Shown piece after piece: positions 7,757 through 15,537 of a stretch of 64,000 nt of DNA. Source of the DNA: Salinicola acroporae. Lineage in GTDB: Bacteria > Pseudomonadota > Gammaproteobacteria > Pseudomonadales > Halomonadaceae. The stretch lies in contig NZ_PZJW01000006.1 in assembly GCF_003206615.1 (NCBI RefSeq), forward strand, positions 434,001 through 498,000. Reading direction: 5' to 3'. A program made the position numbers and the translations under genes. Position 1 is the stretch's first letter; each line of letters starts with the position of its first letter. The notes below the pieces were generated by a model, which saw only the letters and a program-made list of their open reading frames with translations, did no database searches and had not been told where the DNA came from.

Positions 7757-8656
7757 ATGACTTCAAGATCATCAGCTTACGAGCCGCTACTCTACGACCC
7801 TCGGCAGGATCCGAGCCGCATCCTGCCCAGCACGACCCTTCAGGACCTGGGCGCGTTACCCGCGCGCCCGGGAGTCTATGTCTTCTTCGGCAACAATGAA
7901 CTGCCGCTCTACGTCGGCAAGAGCGTCGACATCCGCAGCCGTGTCCGTAGCCACGTCCAGCAACCGGTATCCAGAAGGCACGCTCAGGTGGTAGCGCAGA
8001 CCCAGCGTATCGCCTGGCTGCGCACCAGCGGCGATCTTGGGGCCCAACTCCTGGAAGCGGACCTGATCAAGCGCTGGATACCGCTCTACAACCGGCAACT
8101 TCGCAAGCGAACGCGCATGGTGAGCTGGAACTGGCCCCTGGGCGAAGCACAGCCGACGCTGACCGACGGCCAGTGGGTGGTCACGGCGCGCTCACGGTTC
8201 CATGGCCTGTTTCGCAATCGTCGCGATGCCCAGATGACGTTACGGGACATTGCCAACCAGGAGTCGCTCTGCCTCCAGGTACTGGGACTGGAAAAGGGAT
8301 CGGGTCGCTGTTTCGGCTACCAGATCAGCCGCTGTCTGGGCGCATGCTGTGGTGCGGAACCTCGGGAAACCCACACCCGGAGAGCACGCGATGCGATGGA
8401 ACGGCTGCGTATCGAGAACTGGCCGTGGCCCGGTCGCGTCGCCTTCCGGGAGAGCGGGCCCGATGGCGACGTCGGGCTTCATGTCGTCGACCACTGGCAC
8501 TATCAGGGCAGCGTCAAGCGGCTCGAAAACCTGCAGGCCCTCCCCGACGCCCGTGGCTTCGACATCGACACCTACCGCATTCTCAACCGCTTCCTATCGT
8601 CGCCCGACGGCAGGATCGAGCCGATCCCGATCGATGGCGAGATCGACACGACATGA
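7757..8656 (+). CDS. cho: Cho endonuclease (UvrC-like, GIY-YIG)
   Basis: The 299-residue protein matches Cho, a UvrC homologue carrying only the N-terminal incision nuclease. It makes the 3' incision in nucleotide excision repair, often at lesions UvrC handles poorly. The GIY-YIG domain is visible at residues ~34-115: ARPGVYVFFG (GIY equivalent) and LPLYVGKSVDIRSRVRSH (YIG), then the catalytic Glu in LLEADLIKRWIPLYN. A cysteine cluster (GRCFGYQISRCLGACCG) follows as in UvrC/Cho. The length fits Cho (~295), not UvrC (~600). Cho is SOS-induced in E. coli, but I see no CTG-N10-CAG LexA box upstream. Confidence 0.9.
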   Translation: MTSRSSAYEPLLYDPRQDPSRILPSTTLQDLGALPARPGVYVFFGNNELPLYVGKSVDIRSRVRSHVQQPVSRRHAQVVAQTQRIAWLRTSGDLGAQLLEADLIKRWIPLYNRQLRKRTRMVSWNWPLGEAQPTLTDGQWVVTARSRFHGLFRNRRDAQMTLRDIANQESLCLQVLGLEKGSGRCFGYQISRCLGACCGAEPRETHTRRARDAMERLRIENWPWPGRVAFRESGPDGDVGLHVVDHWHYQGSVKRLENLQALPDARGFDIDTYRILNRFLSSPDGRIEPIPIDGEIDTT

Positions 8657-8683
8657 TGCCGGTTCGGCCGGAGAGCCGCGCTA

Positions 8684-9475
8684 TCACGAATTGGCGATGA
8701 ACCGATTGATGGCGTCCCGAAACGCGTCGGGCTGTTCGGCGTGAAGCCAATGCCCCGCGCCCTCCAGCGTCTGCCACTCGACGTTGGGCATCACCGCCTC
8801 GACCGTATCGCGCTGACGGTCCTGAACGTAGGGCGAGGCACCACCGCGAATCAACAGCGCCGGGCCCTCGAAAGGCCGGTCGCCGTCTGGTGGCGCGATG
8901 ATATCCTCGTACCCGGCACCGATTTCGTCGAGGCCGACGCGCCAGTGCATGACGCCATCGTCACCGCGAAGCAGATTGGTCGCCAGGAACTGACAGGTGG
9001 CGGCATCGTCGATCTCTTCCTGCATCAGCGCCATGGCATCGCGCCGCGAGGTCGGCCTACCCGCCTCGACCCGTCGCATCGCGGCGAAGACGTCATCGTG
9101 GCCGTGGTCGTAGGCGACAGGCGCAATATCGGCGACGATCAAATGCGCCACCCGCGCCGGGGTCGACCGGGCCAGCGTCATGGCGACCTTACCGCCCATC
9201 GAGTGGCCCAGCAGATCGAATCGCTCGATGCCGAGATCGTCCAGCAGTGCGATGACATCGGATGCCATCGCCGCATACCGCATTCCCTCGACGTGGGGCG
9301 AGCGGCCATGATTGCGCAGGTCAACCGCAACCACGCGACGATCGTTCTGCCACTGCTTGATATGGGAGCGCCAGTTGTCCGCGCTACCGAACAGTCCATG
9401 CAGCACGACCAGCGGTAACGCCGGGCTCTCCCCGTCCGATGCGCCGGTGTCGATACAGTGAAGTTGCAATGTCAT
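8684..9475 (-). CDS. ybfF: Alpha/beta-hydrolase, YbfF-type esterase
   Basis: The 263-residue alpha/beta-hydrolase has an oxyanion strand LVVLHGLFGSADNW, a nucleophile elbow GHSMGG with Ser92, and a catalytic His (H242) in GAGHWLHAEQP. DLRNHGRSPH is typical of the YbfF esterase family, which hydrolyses short acyl and acyl-CoA-type esters in vitro; the natural substrate is unknown. There is no signal peptide, so it is cytoplasmic. It is followed upstream on the same strand by yhhQ with a 70-base gap, so cotranscription is possible. Confidence 0.85.
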   Translation of the reverse strand: MTLQLHCIDTGASDGESPALPLVVLHGLFGSADNWRSHIKQWQNDRRVVAVDLRNHGRSPHVEGMRYAAMASDVIALLDDLGIERFDLLGHSMGGKVAMTLARSTPARVAHLIVADIAPVAYDHGHDDVFAAMRRVEAGRPTSRRDAMALMQEEIDDAATCQFLATNLLRGDDGVMHWRVGLDEIGAGYEDIIAPPDGDRPFEGPALLIRGGASPYVQDRQRDTVEAVMPNVEWQTLEGAGHWLHAEQPDAFRDAINRFIANS

Positions 9476-9545
9476 TCCTCCCGAGATCCGATCCGGCAGC
9501 CGGAGCGGCCACCGCTTCCCTCCCTAGAATAACAAAGGCAGCCGG

Positions 9546-10226
9546 TTATCCCCGCCCGCGTGACATGCCCGGCAGATTGGCCTGATCGCCCCGCGTCAGC
9601 AGGCGACGGCCAAGATAGGCCAGCAGGGCGCCGTAGAGTGGCAGGAAGAAGACCAGGCTGATCGATAGTTTCACCGCGTAATCGAACCAGGCGATTTCCA
9701 CCCAGTGCTCACGCATGAAGGGATCCGGGCCCTGCCAGAAGGCAATGGCGAAGAAGGCGAAGGTGTCCGCCAGATTGCCGGCGATCGTGGACAAGGTCGG
9801 TGCGACCCACCAGGCGCGAAGCCTGCGCAGCCGGTCGAACACGTGGATATCGAGCAATTGACCCAGCACGTAGGCCATGAAGCTCGCCAGCGCGATGCGT
9901 CCCACGAAGAGATTCCACTCCGTCAGCGCCTCGAGGCCCTGGAAACGCCCCTGCTGGAACAGCACGGATACCGCATAGGAAACCAGCAGCGCGGGCACCA
10001 TGACCCCGGCGACGATTCTTCTCGCCGCTGGCTTGCCGAACAGTCGCACCGTCAGATCGGTTGCCAGGAAGATGAATGGAAAGCTGAAAGCGCCCCAGGT
10101 GGTATGCAAGCCCCACAGGGTGAAAGGGAGTTGAACCAGATAGTTGCTGGCCGTGATCACCAGCAAGTGAAAGCTCACCAGGCAGAGCAAGGCGAAGCGG
10201 AATTGACGGTTGTCGAGTGCAAGCAT
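9546..10226 (-). CDS. yhhQ: Queuosine precursor (7-cyano-7-deazaguanine) transporter YhhQ
   Basis: The 226-residue inner-membrane protein with about six helices belongs to the YhhQ/QPTR family (COG1738) that imports preQ0/preQ1 for tRNA queuosine synthesis. Diagnostic stretches are FPFIFLATDLTVRLFGKPAAR, SYAVSVLFQ, ASFMAYVLGQLLDIHVFDRLR and TIAGNLADTFAFFAIAFW, all family-conserved. Length matches (~220). It has its own sigma-70 promoter (10345-10373) and a ~100-base structured leader (10239-10328), suggesting RNA-level regulation by a queuosine precursor. AAAAGG just before ATG 10226 is the ribosome-binding site. Confidence 0.92.
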   Translation of the reverse strand: MLALDNRQFRFALLCLVSFHLLVITASNYLVQLPFTLWGLHTTWGAFSFPFIFLATDLTVRLFGKPAARRIVAGVMVPALLVSYAVSVLFQQGRFQGLEALTEWNLFVGRIALASFMAYVLGQLLDIHVFDRLRRLRAWWVAPTLSTIAGNLADTFAFFAIAFWQGPDPFMREHWVEIAWFDYAVKLSISLVFFLPLYGALLAYLGRRLLTRGDQANLPGMSRGRG

Positions 10227-10238
10227 GAGAAACCTTTT

Positions 10239-10328
10239 TCGTCTGCCGTGGCGCTACGGAGGGCCATCTACCGGAGCCAGGCCGAGGGGTTAGGGAACCC
10301 TCTGGGTGATAAAGAGTGATTCAGACGA
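10239..10328 (-). promoter_or_regulatory. Structured 5' leader of yhhQ (candidate riboswitch)
   Basis: A perfect 7-bp stem, TCGTCTG (10322-10328 on the minus strand) with CAGACGA (10239-10245), closes a ~76-base loop. Inside are GAGGGTT/AACCC-C-TC with loop CCCT, and CCGT/ACGG with loop AGCGCC, plus GGCC/GGCC. The 3' strand of the outer stem abuts the AAAAGG ribosome-binding site, so ligand-dependent sequestration is plausible. It lacks the A-rich tail expected of a preQ1-I riboswitch, so class assignment is open. Confidence 0.45.
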
Positions 10329-10344
10329 TCAGCAGCGGGCGCGA

Positions 10345-10373
10345 ATTATAGGGATCCCTGCGCGCAAGCACCA
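10345..10373 (-). promoter_or_regulatory. sigma-70 promoter of yhhQ
   Basis: On the minus strand TGGTGC (10368-10373) is followed after exactly 17 bases by a perfect TATAAT (10345-10350). Transcription would start near 10337, giving a ~110-base leader that includes the whole structured element. Confidence 0.65.
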
Positions 10374-10404
10374 GCCCTGCCATCGAGAGACACATCAAAA
10401 ACCA

Positions 10405-10434
10405 TTGTAACTTTAAGTTACATTAGGCTAATAT
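10405..10434 (+). promoter_or_regulatory. Promoter of the ArsR-family gene
   Basis: TTGTAA (10405-10410) and TAATAT (10429-10434) are separated by 18 bases. The -35 box is contained in the palindromic operator at 10406-10422, so repressor binding would block RNA polymerase. Confidence 0.55.
10406..10422. promoter_or_regulatory. Perfect 17-bp palindrome, probable ArsR-family operator
   Basis: TGTAACTT-T-AAGTTACA is a perfect inverted repeat. It lies about 77 bases before the ArsR-family gene and overlaps its -35 element, the usual arrangement for autorepression. It also lies upstream of the divergent yhhQ promoter and could affect it. Confidence 0.65.
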
Positions 10435-10498
10435 CAGAAACGCCTGAACATGAGGTTCAGCAGCGGCGATCCGCCCAGCGTGCTTGGGAATTTTGACT

Positions 10499-10801
10499 AT
10501 GACGACAATGGCTGCCCCACTGGGAGACCACCAGATTGGCCCAGCGACCGCCACGCTAAAGGCCGTCGCCAACGAGAGCCGGCTACGCATACTCTGTCTT
10601 CTGATGCATGGAGAGCGCTCCGTTACCCAGATCAATCAGGAGATGACGCTTAGCCAGTCGGCGCTCTCCCAGCATCTTGCCGTGCTGCGCCAGGAGCGCC
10701 TGGTGACGACACGACGCAGCTCTCAGGTGATCTATTACTCGCTGCGTGGCAACGTGGCCGAGCGTCTGATTCGGACGCTCGGGGAACTGGATATCGCGTA
10801 G
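10499..10801 (+). CDS. ArsR/SmtB-family transcriptional repressor
   Basis: The 100-residue winged-helix regulator has the family core KAVANESRLRILCLLMHGERSV, then the recognition helix LSQSALSQHLAVLRQERLV and the wing TTRRSSQVIYYSL. It resembles the BigR/SqrR persulfide-sensing branch, including a cysteine in the ILC position. It lacks the second C-terminal cysteine of that branch and has no metal-site ELCVCDL motif, so the inducer cannot be named. ATG 10499 follows GGGA (10486-10489); the next ATG at 10508 is possible. A perfect palindrome overlaps its promoter. No target gene lies immediately downstream on the same strand. Confidence 0.85.
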   Translation: MTTMAAPLGDHQIGPATATLKAVANESRLRILCLLMHGERSVTQINQEMTLSQSALSQHLAVLRQERLVTTRRSSQVIYYSLRGNVAERLIRTLGELDIA

Positions 10802-10811
10802 CTGGCGATTG

Positions 10812-11852
10812 CTAGCGACGCTCCCAGCGCAGGTCGTCGACCCGCTGCAGCACGCGATCGATGCAGTTTTCCATACCGCCTTCCATCCCCTTGCCCAGCC
10901 TTCCCAGCAGGCCGGGACGAGATGCCAGCGACACCTTCAGTATTCGCGCTCGATCGCCCTGTCGCGCCAGTAGATAGGCGTCGCTAGTGCCCACCGCATC
11001 GACCAGTCCCGCTTCCAGGGCTTCACTCCCGTACCAGATCTCCCCGGTCGCGACTTGCTCGATATCCAGCGAAGGACGACGGGCAGCCACGTAACGCTTG
11101 AACAGATCGTGGGTGGACTCGAGGTCCTCGATGAATTTGGTCCGGCCTTCCTCGCTGTTTTCCCCCAGGACGGTCAGGGTCCGCTTGTAACGCCCCGCGG
11201 TCAGGAGCTCGACGTCCACGTCGTGCCTTTTCAGCAGACGGTGAACGTTGGGTATCTGCGCCACGACGCCGATCGAACCGATCACGGCGAAAGGCGCCGC
11301 GATGAGATGGTTGGCGCAGCAGGCCATCATGTAGCCGCCGCTGGCCGCGACCTTGTCGACGCACACCGTCAGCCGCGCTCCCGCATCACGCAGGCGATCC
11401 AGCTGTGCCGCTGCCAACCCGTAGCTGTGCACCAGCCCGCCGCCGGACTGCAGGCGCAACACGATCTCGTCTCCATCGCGAAGCTCTTCCAGCAGCAGGG
11501 ATACCAGCTCCGCCAGCGCCGGCGTGCCCGAGGCCTTGAGGTCGCCGTCGAAATCGAGCACCCACACTCGCTCCGTGTCCTGCGATGTCTCCTGCTTGTC
11601 TGCCTGCTTGGCGGATTTACGCAGCCGCTTGGCCAGCTGTCGGCGACGTGCCTTGGGCTCGGCGGCCAGGCGCAATTGTCGAGACCGGCGCTGAAACCGC
11701 TCGTCGAGCGCCGTGACCGTCAACCTGGCTTCGTTATCGCCCCGACCTCGACGCCGCCCGTGAGCCATCAGCGCCAGAATGATCCCGATGGCGACGACCA
11801 ACGTTACTGTCTTCGCCAGAAAGAGGCCGTACTCGGCCAGCCATTCGATCAC
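10812..11852 (-). CDS. sohB: SohB, S49-family membrane peptidase
   Basis: The 346-residue inner-membrane serine peptidase has an N-terminal membrane helix (residues ~10-30), a Lys/Arg-rich linker, then the S49 (SppA/ClpP-fold) domain. The nucleophile Ser is in KVAASGGYMMACCA and the general-base Lys in GRYKRTLTVLGENSEEGRTKF. LRLQSGGGLVHSYGLA and GSIGVVAQIPN are typical of SohB. E. coli SohB is a periplasm-facing protease whose overproduction suppresses loss of DegP; its normal substrates are unclear. Length is typical (~349). It is transcribed away from the SCP2 gene, with about 130 bases between starts. Confidence 0.92.
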   Translation of the reverse strand: MIEWLAEYGLFLAKTVTLVVAIGIILALMAHGRRRGRGDNEARLTVTALDERFQRRSRQLRLAAEPKARRRQLAKRLRKSAKQADKQETSQDTERVWVLDFDGDLKASGTPALAELVSLLLEELRDGDEIVLRLQSGGGLVHSYGLAAAQLDRLRDAGARLTVCVDKVAASGGYMMACCANHLIAAPFAVIGSIGVVAQIPNVHRLLKRHDVDVELLTAGRYKRTLTVLGENSEEGRTKFIEDLESTHDLFKRYVAARRPSLDIEQVATGEIWYGSEALEAGLVDAVGTSDAYLLARQGDRARILKVSLASRPGLLGRLGKGMEGGMENCIDRVLQRVDDLRWERR

Positions 11853-11980
11853 GTCACACTCCTTGGTTCGGAAACTTCTTCGGTTTGAGCAACTCGCCAG
11901 AGGCGATTAAGCTGCTCCGGCGCTTGCGTGCCGATACCGGCAATGATCTGCTTAGCGCTTCTGTCACGGGAGATGTCATC

Positions 11981-12301
11981 ATGACCGACGATCCATTGAT
12001 CGCCAAACTCAGGGCCCGATTCGACGCCAAGGCGGCCGAAGGTGTCTCGGCCGTCTATCAGTTCGATCTCGACGATGTCGACGATTACCACATGACCATC
12101 GACGACGGTTCGCTCGACATCCAGCCTGGCCGCCATCCGGATCCCGGCGTCACCATCATCAGCGACACGGCAACGCTGATGGCGCTGGTCAGGAAGGAAC
12201 TCAACTCGATGCAGGCGTTGCTTACGGGCAAGGTCAAGGTCAAAGGCGATATTGGCCTTGCGAGCCGCCTGCCCAAGCTCTTCGCCAAGTCCAGTCACTA
12301 G
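11981..12301 (+). CDS. SCP2 sterol-binding domain protein
   Basis: The 106-residue single-domain SCP2 protein has a hydrophobic ligand cavity fold of the sterol-carrier family. Visible hallmarks are the strand SAVYQFDLDD, HMTIDDGSLDIQPG, the turn DPGVTIISDTATLMALV, and the C-terminal helix pair QALLTGKVKVKGDIGLASRLPKLF, of which GKVKVKGD is the most diagnostic. Bacterial stand-alone SCP2 proteins probably bind lipids or fatty acyl-CoA. ATG 11981 follows GGGAG at 11968-11972; an in-frame upstream start at 11885 lacks a good site and adds non-family residues. It converges with nudC, 8 bases away. Confidence 0.88.
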   Translation: MTDDPLIAKLRARFDAKAAEGVSAVYQFDLDDVDDYHMTIDDGSLDIQPGRHPDPGVTIISDTATLMALVRKELNSMQALLTGKVKVKGDIGLASRLPKLFAKSSH

Positions 12302-12309
12302 GCCGCGCG

Positions 12310-13080
12310 TCAACGCATCGCGACTGCGCCGCGGTGGGTCTCGATCAACTGACGGGAAATCGAGTACGCCGGAGGCAGTTGCGGCAACGTCGCCGGACTG
12401 AACCAGGCCGCATCCACGATCTCCTGGCCATCGATATGAATATCCCGGCTGGCCGCTTCGGCGAAAAAGCCCATCATCAGCGAGTGCGGGAATGGCCAGG
12501 ACTGGCTCTTGAAAAAGCTGACCCGCCCGACGTCCACGCCCACCTCCTCCATGACCTCGCGGCGAACGGCAGCCTCCACGGCCTCCCCGGGTTCGATGAA
12601 CCCCGCCAGGGTCGAATACCGCTGGGGCGGGAAGCGAGGGCCGCGCGCCAACAGCATATCCCTGCCATGGGTCACCAGCGTGATGATGCAGGGCGAGATC
12701 CGCGGATAACCGCGCAAGCCGCAGTGATCGCACTGCATGGCGAACTCATGGGTCAAGCGCCGGGTGGCGTGGCCGCACCGCCCGCAGAAACGATGGTCGC
12801 GATCCCAGCGAGTGACCTGCAGCGCGGTCGCCAGCAGCTCGCTTTGCGTGACGCTCACCTGGGCCAACCAGTCACGGAAGCCTGGCCAGTCATCGCCGTC
12901 CGCCTCGACCACGACGGCGACTGGCTCGCCCTCCCAGTATCCCAGCCGCAGCGCCTGGTCCGGCCACCGCCGGCAGTAACCGAGCATGCTGCTCGATTCG
13001 GCCGGCGCCACCCCAGTGCCGTTCATTCGCAGCAACCAGCCGCCGACGACGTCCATCGGGGGTATTTCCCGCCGTAGCAT
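12310..13080 (-). CDS. nudC: NADH/NAD+ diphosphatase NudC
   Basis: The 256-residue Nudix hydrolase cleaves NAD(H) to NMN(H) and AMP and in E. coli also removes NAD caps from RNA. Zinc-binding cysteines are at 99, 102, 117 and 120. The Nudix box (GFIEPGEAVE... to REVMEEVGV) spans 160-182. The NADH-pyrophosphatase motif normally SQPWPFPxS reads SQSWPFPHS (192-200), a Pro-to-Ser change. The ATG at 13080 overlaps the dnaQ stop by one base (TGATG), implying translational coupling; an in-frame upstream start would lie inside dnaQ and add a non-family Gly/Ser tail. Confidence 0.92.
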   Translation of the reverse strand: MLRREIPPMDVVGGWLLRMNGTGVAPAESSSMLGYCRRWPDQALRLGYWEGEPVAVVVEADGDDWPGFRDWLAQVSVTQSELLATALQVTRWDRDHRFCGRCGHATRRLTHEFAMQCDHCGLRGYPRISPCIITLVTHGRDMLLARGPRFPPQRYSTLAGFIEPGEAVEAAVRREVMEEVGVDVGRVSFFKSQSWPFPHSLMMGFFAEAASRDIHIDGQEIVDAAWFSPATLPQLPPAYSISRQLIETHRGAVAMR

Positions 13081-13829
13081 CAGTGCTGGGTCTCCGCCGC
13101 CGCCAGCGCATCCCAGTGGCACTCGCCGGCCGCCTGCCGAATCTGCTCGAGACGCTGATGGTGAGCCTGCCACTCGGCCTCGCTGGGTCGGGTGACCGCT
13201 AGCGTCAAGCCTTCGCGGTCGATACGCCGCAGCCCGCTGGCACCGCCCGCCTCGCGATCGCCGCCCTCGTCGTTGCCTGCCAGCGACAGCGCGGTCTGCC
13301 CCCCGGTCATGGCGAGATAGACGTCGGCAAGGATCTCGGAGTCCAGCAGTGCGCCGTGCAGCACGCGCTGACCGTTGTCGATGTCGTAACGCTTGCAGAG
13401 CGCATCGAGGCTGTTGCGCTGCCCCGGGTGCATCTCGCGCGCCATCTTCAACGTATCCAGTACGCTACAGTGCTCCGCCACCGGCCCCAGCACGGGTTCG
13501 CCGCGCGCTGCTTTCAGCAGTTTGAATTCATGATCGAAGAACCCGACATCGAAAGGCGCATTGTGGATGACCAACTGCGCGCCCCGCATGAACTCCCAGA
13601 GTTCGTCGGCGATCTGCGCGAACACTGGCTCGTCGGCGACCCGCTCGTTGGTGATACCGTGAATCTCGACGGCTTCCGCCTCGATGTCCCGCTCCGGATT
13701 GACGTACTGATGATAGGTCCGCCCCGTGAACCGGCGGTTGATCAGTTCGATACCACCGATCTCGATGATGCGATGGCCTTCACGCGGATCGATGCCGGTA
13801 GTTTCCGTATCCATGACGATCTGGCGCAT
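13080..13829 (-). CDS. dnaQ: DNA polymerase III epsilon subunit (3'-5' proofreading exonuclease)
   Basis: The 249-residue DnaQ is the proofreading exonuclease of the replicative polymerase. Exo motifs are MDTETTG (D7, E9), HNAPFD (D94) and HGALLDSEILADVY (H158, D163), a DEDDh nuclease. Family features such as HGITNE and CSVLDTLKMAREMHPGQRNSLDALCKR are intact. The C-terminal ~60 residues are a linker and alpha-binding tail. It is translationally coupled to nudC and lies 53 bases downstream of rnhA, an rnhA-dnaQ arrangement common in gammaproteobacteria. Confidence 0.95.
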   Translation of the reverse strand: MRQIVMDTETTGIDPREGHRIIEIGGIELINRRFTGRTYHQYVNPERDIEAEAVEIHGITNERVADEPVFAQIADELWEFMRGAQLVIHNAPFDVGFFDHEFKLLKAARGEPVLGPVAEHCSVLDTLKMAREMHPGQRNSLDALCKRYDIDNGQRVLHGALLDSEILADVYLAMTGGQTALSLAGNDEGGDREAGGASGLRRIDREGLTLAVTRPSEAEWQAHHQRLEQIRQAAGECHWDALAAAETQH

Positions 13830-13882
13830 GGTTGTCCTCGCTGTTGTCTGGCGCTATTGCTGTCGTTGCGGACGGTAAATCG

Positions 13883-14338
13883 CTATCTGGCCGCGCGACG
13901 CCCGGCGACCACTTCATCGATCGCCTCGTTGACCAGCCGGTCGGCCGCTTCGTTGCCCTGATGTCCGCTATGGCCCTTGACCCAATGCCACTCGATGCGG
14001 TGACGGCGGGTCTCGGCAAGCAGCTCCCGCCAGAGTTCCGCGTTTTTCACCGGCTGCTTCGCCGCGGTTACCCAGCCCCGCTTCTGCCAGCCGTGGATCC
14101 ATTCGGTGATGCCCTTGCGGACATATTGGGAATCGGTCCAGAGGGAGACCCGGCACGGCCGGTCCAGCGCCCGCAGCGCCTGAATGGCGGCCATCAGTTC
14201 CATGCGGTTGTTGGTGGTCTCGGCCTCGCCGCCCTTTATCGGCTTCTCGTGTCGGCCGGAGACCAGCAAGGCCCCCCACCCACCGGGGCCCGGGTTACCG
14301 CGGCACCCACCATCGGTGTAGATCGTCACGGCAGGCAT
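13883..14338 (-). CDS. rnhA: Ribonuclease HI
   Basis: The 151-residue RNase HI degrades the RNA strand of RNA:DNA hybrids. The catalytic DEDD set is D9 ([15 protein letters not shown]), E47 (NNRMELMA), D69 (LWTDSQYV) and D133 (NEAADRL), with catalytic His H123 in WVKGHSGH. The basic handle [16 protein letters not shown] is present. ATG 14338 gives the standard N-terminus ([11 protein letters not shown]); no strong ribosome-binding site is seen, and an upstream in-frame TTG is possible. It lies upstream of dnaQ-nudC and about 100 bases downstream of a methyltransferase gene on the same strand. Confidence 0.94.
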   Translation of the reverse strand: MPAVTIYTDGGCRGNPGPGGWGALLVSGRHEKPIKGGEAETTNNRMELMAAIQALRALDRPCRVSLWTDSQYVRKGITEWIHGWQKRGWVTAAKQPVKNAELWRELLAETRRHRIEWHWVKGHSGHQGNEAADRLVNEAIDEVVAGRRAAR

Positions 14339-14438
14339 CGTAGGGGATTCAGAGGTCGGGGCGGACAAGACGTACTCTCTCAGTGTCAGGCGATCTTGGG
14401 TATCTATCGGTATCGATGCGATCGGGTCTGTATCCCGC

Positions 14439-15356
14439 TCAGGCAATCGTACGGGAAGAGCCGTTGCGCATGGTGGCACGCGGTTCGCGTCGCTCCTGCC
14501 TCGATGCGGCTTCCAGACCCTCGTGATCGTTGCCCGGCGGCCACGGCAAGGGCGCGGAGGTCGCCCGGCACCTGGCACTGACCGGCGTCGGATTCGACGC
14601 CTCGCGATCGCGCGACCGACTGGGCCCGGTCTCCTTCGCCAGCCCGAGCCAGGCGCCCGACCGGCGACCCTGGAGCACCGGCTCACGCAACTTGATGGGC
14701 TGGACGGGTATATTGCGCCGACGTGCCACCAGCAGGTAGGCAGTCGCCAACGGCACGTTGTAGCGGCGACCGAGCGTTTCCAGCCGATCGCTTCCAATCG
14801 CCCGGCCAGGCAATCGAAAGCCGCAGTAGTCTACCCGCTCGATCTCGAAGTCGACAAACGCCAGCCAGTCGCGCAGCCGTCCCGGCGTCCGCCACTGACT
14901 CTGCCATGGCGCCGGACGCTTGCCCCGGCGGGCCGCGGCTGGCCCGAACGGATGCCAGCCAAACACCAGCAAGCGGCCATCGGCGCGGGTGACGCGAGCG
15001 GCTTCCTGCAGTACGTGATGCGGCCGTTCCACCGCTTCCAGCAGATGATGCAACAGCGTCAGATCGATGCTGTCGTCGGCCAATGGCAGGCTATCGGGCA
15101 GGCATATCAAGCTGTTTCGGGTGCGGACGAGATCGGGGGAAGGCGCCCAATCCAGAGCGTGTCGGATGGGGCACATATCGCTCATCAAGGGCGCCATCCC
15201 CAACTGCAGGCTCACGATGCCGCGGTGCTGTTCACAGTGCGGCCCAAGGCAGGCGCGCTCGGCTCGCCATAGCGAGAGACCTGATGCCGATTCCCAGAAC
15301 CGGCGACCCTCCCGGACGGCGGACTGCAAGCTCTGAACGGGCGACGAGATTGACAC
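14439..15356 (-). CDS. Class I SAM-dependent methyltransferase
   Basis: The 305-residue protein resembles the methyltransferase found between gloB and rnhA in many gammaproteobacteria. The core is degenerate at motif I, but [48 protein letters not shown] contains motifs II-III of a methyltransferase_11 fold (only the key stretch [18 protein letters not shown] is needed). [13 protein letters not shown] and [15 protein letters not shown] are shared by this family. The final ~70 residues are basic and low-complexity, probably disordered. The start is GTG at 15356. The substrate is unknown. Confidence 0.75.
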   Translation of the reverse strand: MSISSPVQSLQSAVREGRRFWESASGLSLWRAERACLGPHCEQHRGIVSLQLGMAPLMSDMCPIRHALDWAPSPDLVRTRNSLICLPDSLPLADDSIDLTLLHHLLEAVERPHHVLQEAARVTRADGRLLVFGWHPFGPAAARRGKRPAPWQSQWRTPGRLRDWLAFVDFEIERVDYCGFRLPGRAIGSDRLETLGRRYNVPLATAYLLVARRRNIPVQPIKLREPVLQGRRSGAWLGLAKETGPSRSRDREASNPTPVSARCRATSAPLPWPPGNDHEGLEAASRQERREPRATMRNGSSRTIA

Positions 15357-15537
15357 GGGCGACTTTACTCCCCAAGGTTAGCGCTTTTTGGCGATGATTC
15401 GAAGCGGCTCTCCACGTCACACGTTCGCGCCCAGACGATGATCGCCTCGGTGAACCTGCGGCCGACGTGCGGGTCACAACGACGTTCGAACCCCGACATC
15501 CGAATCTCGAGACCAACCTGCCGGAGAAGCATGCCAC

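Noticed and set aside
10281-10310. Classical preQ1-I riboswitch upstream of yhhQ
   Set aside because: The GAGGGTT hairpin looks similar at first, but the A-rich tail and pseudoknot partner are missing. I kept the larger element as an unclassified structured leader.
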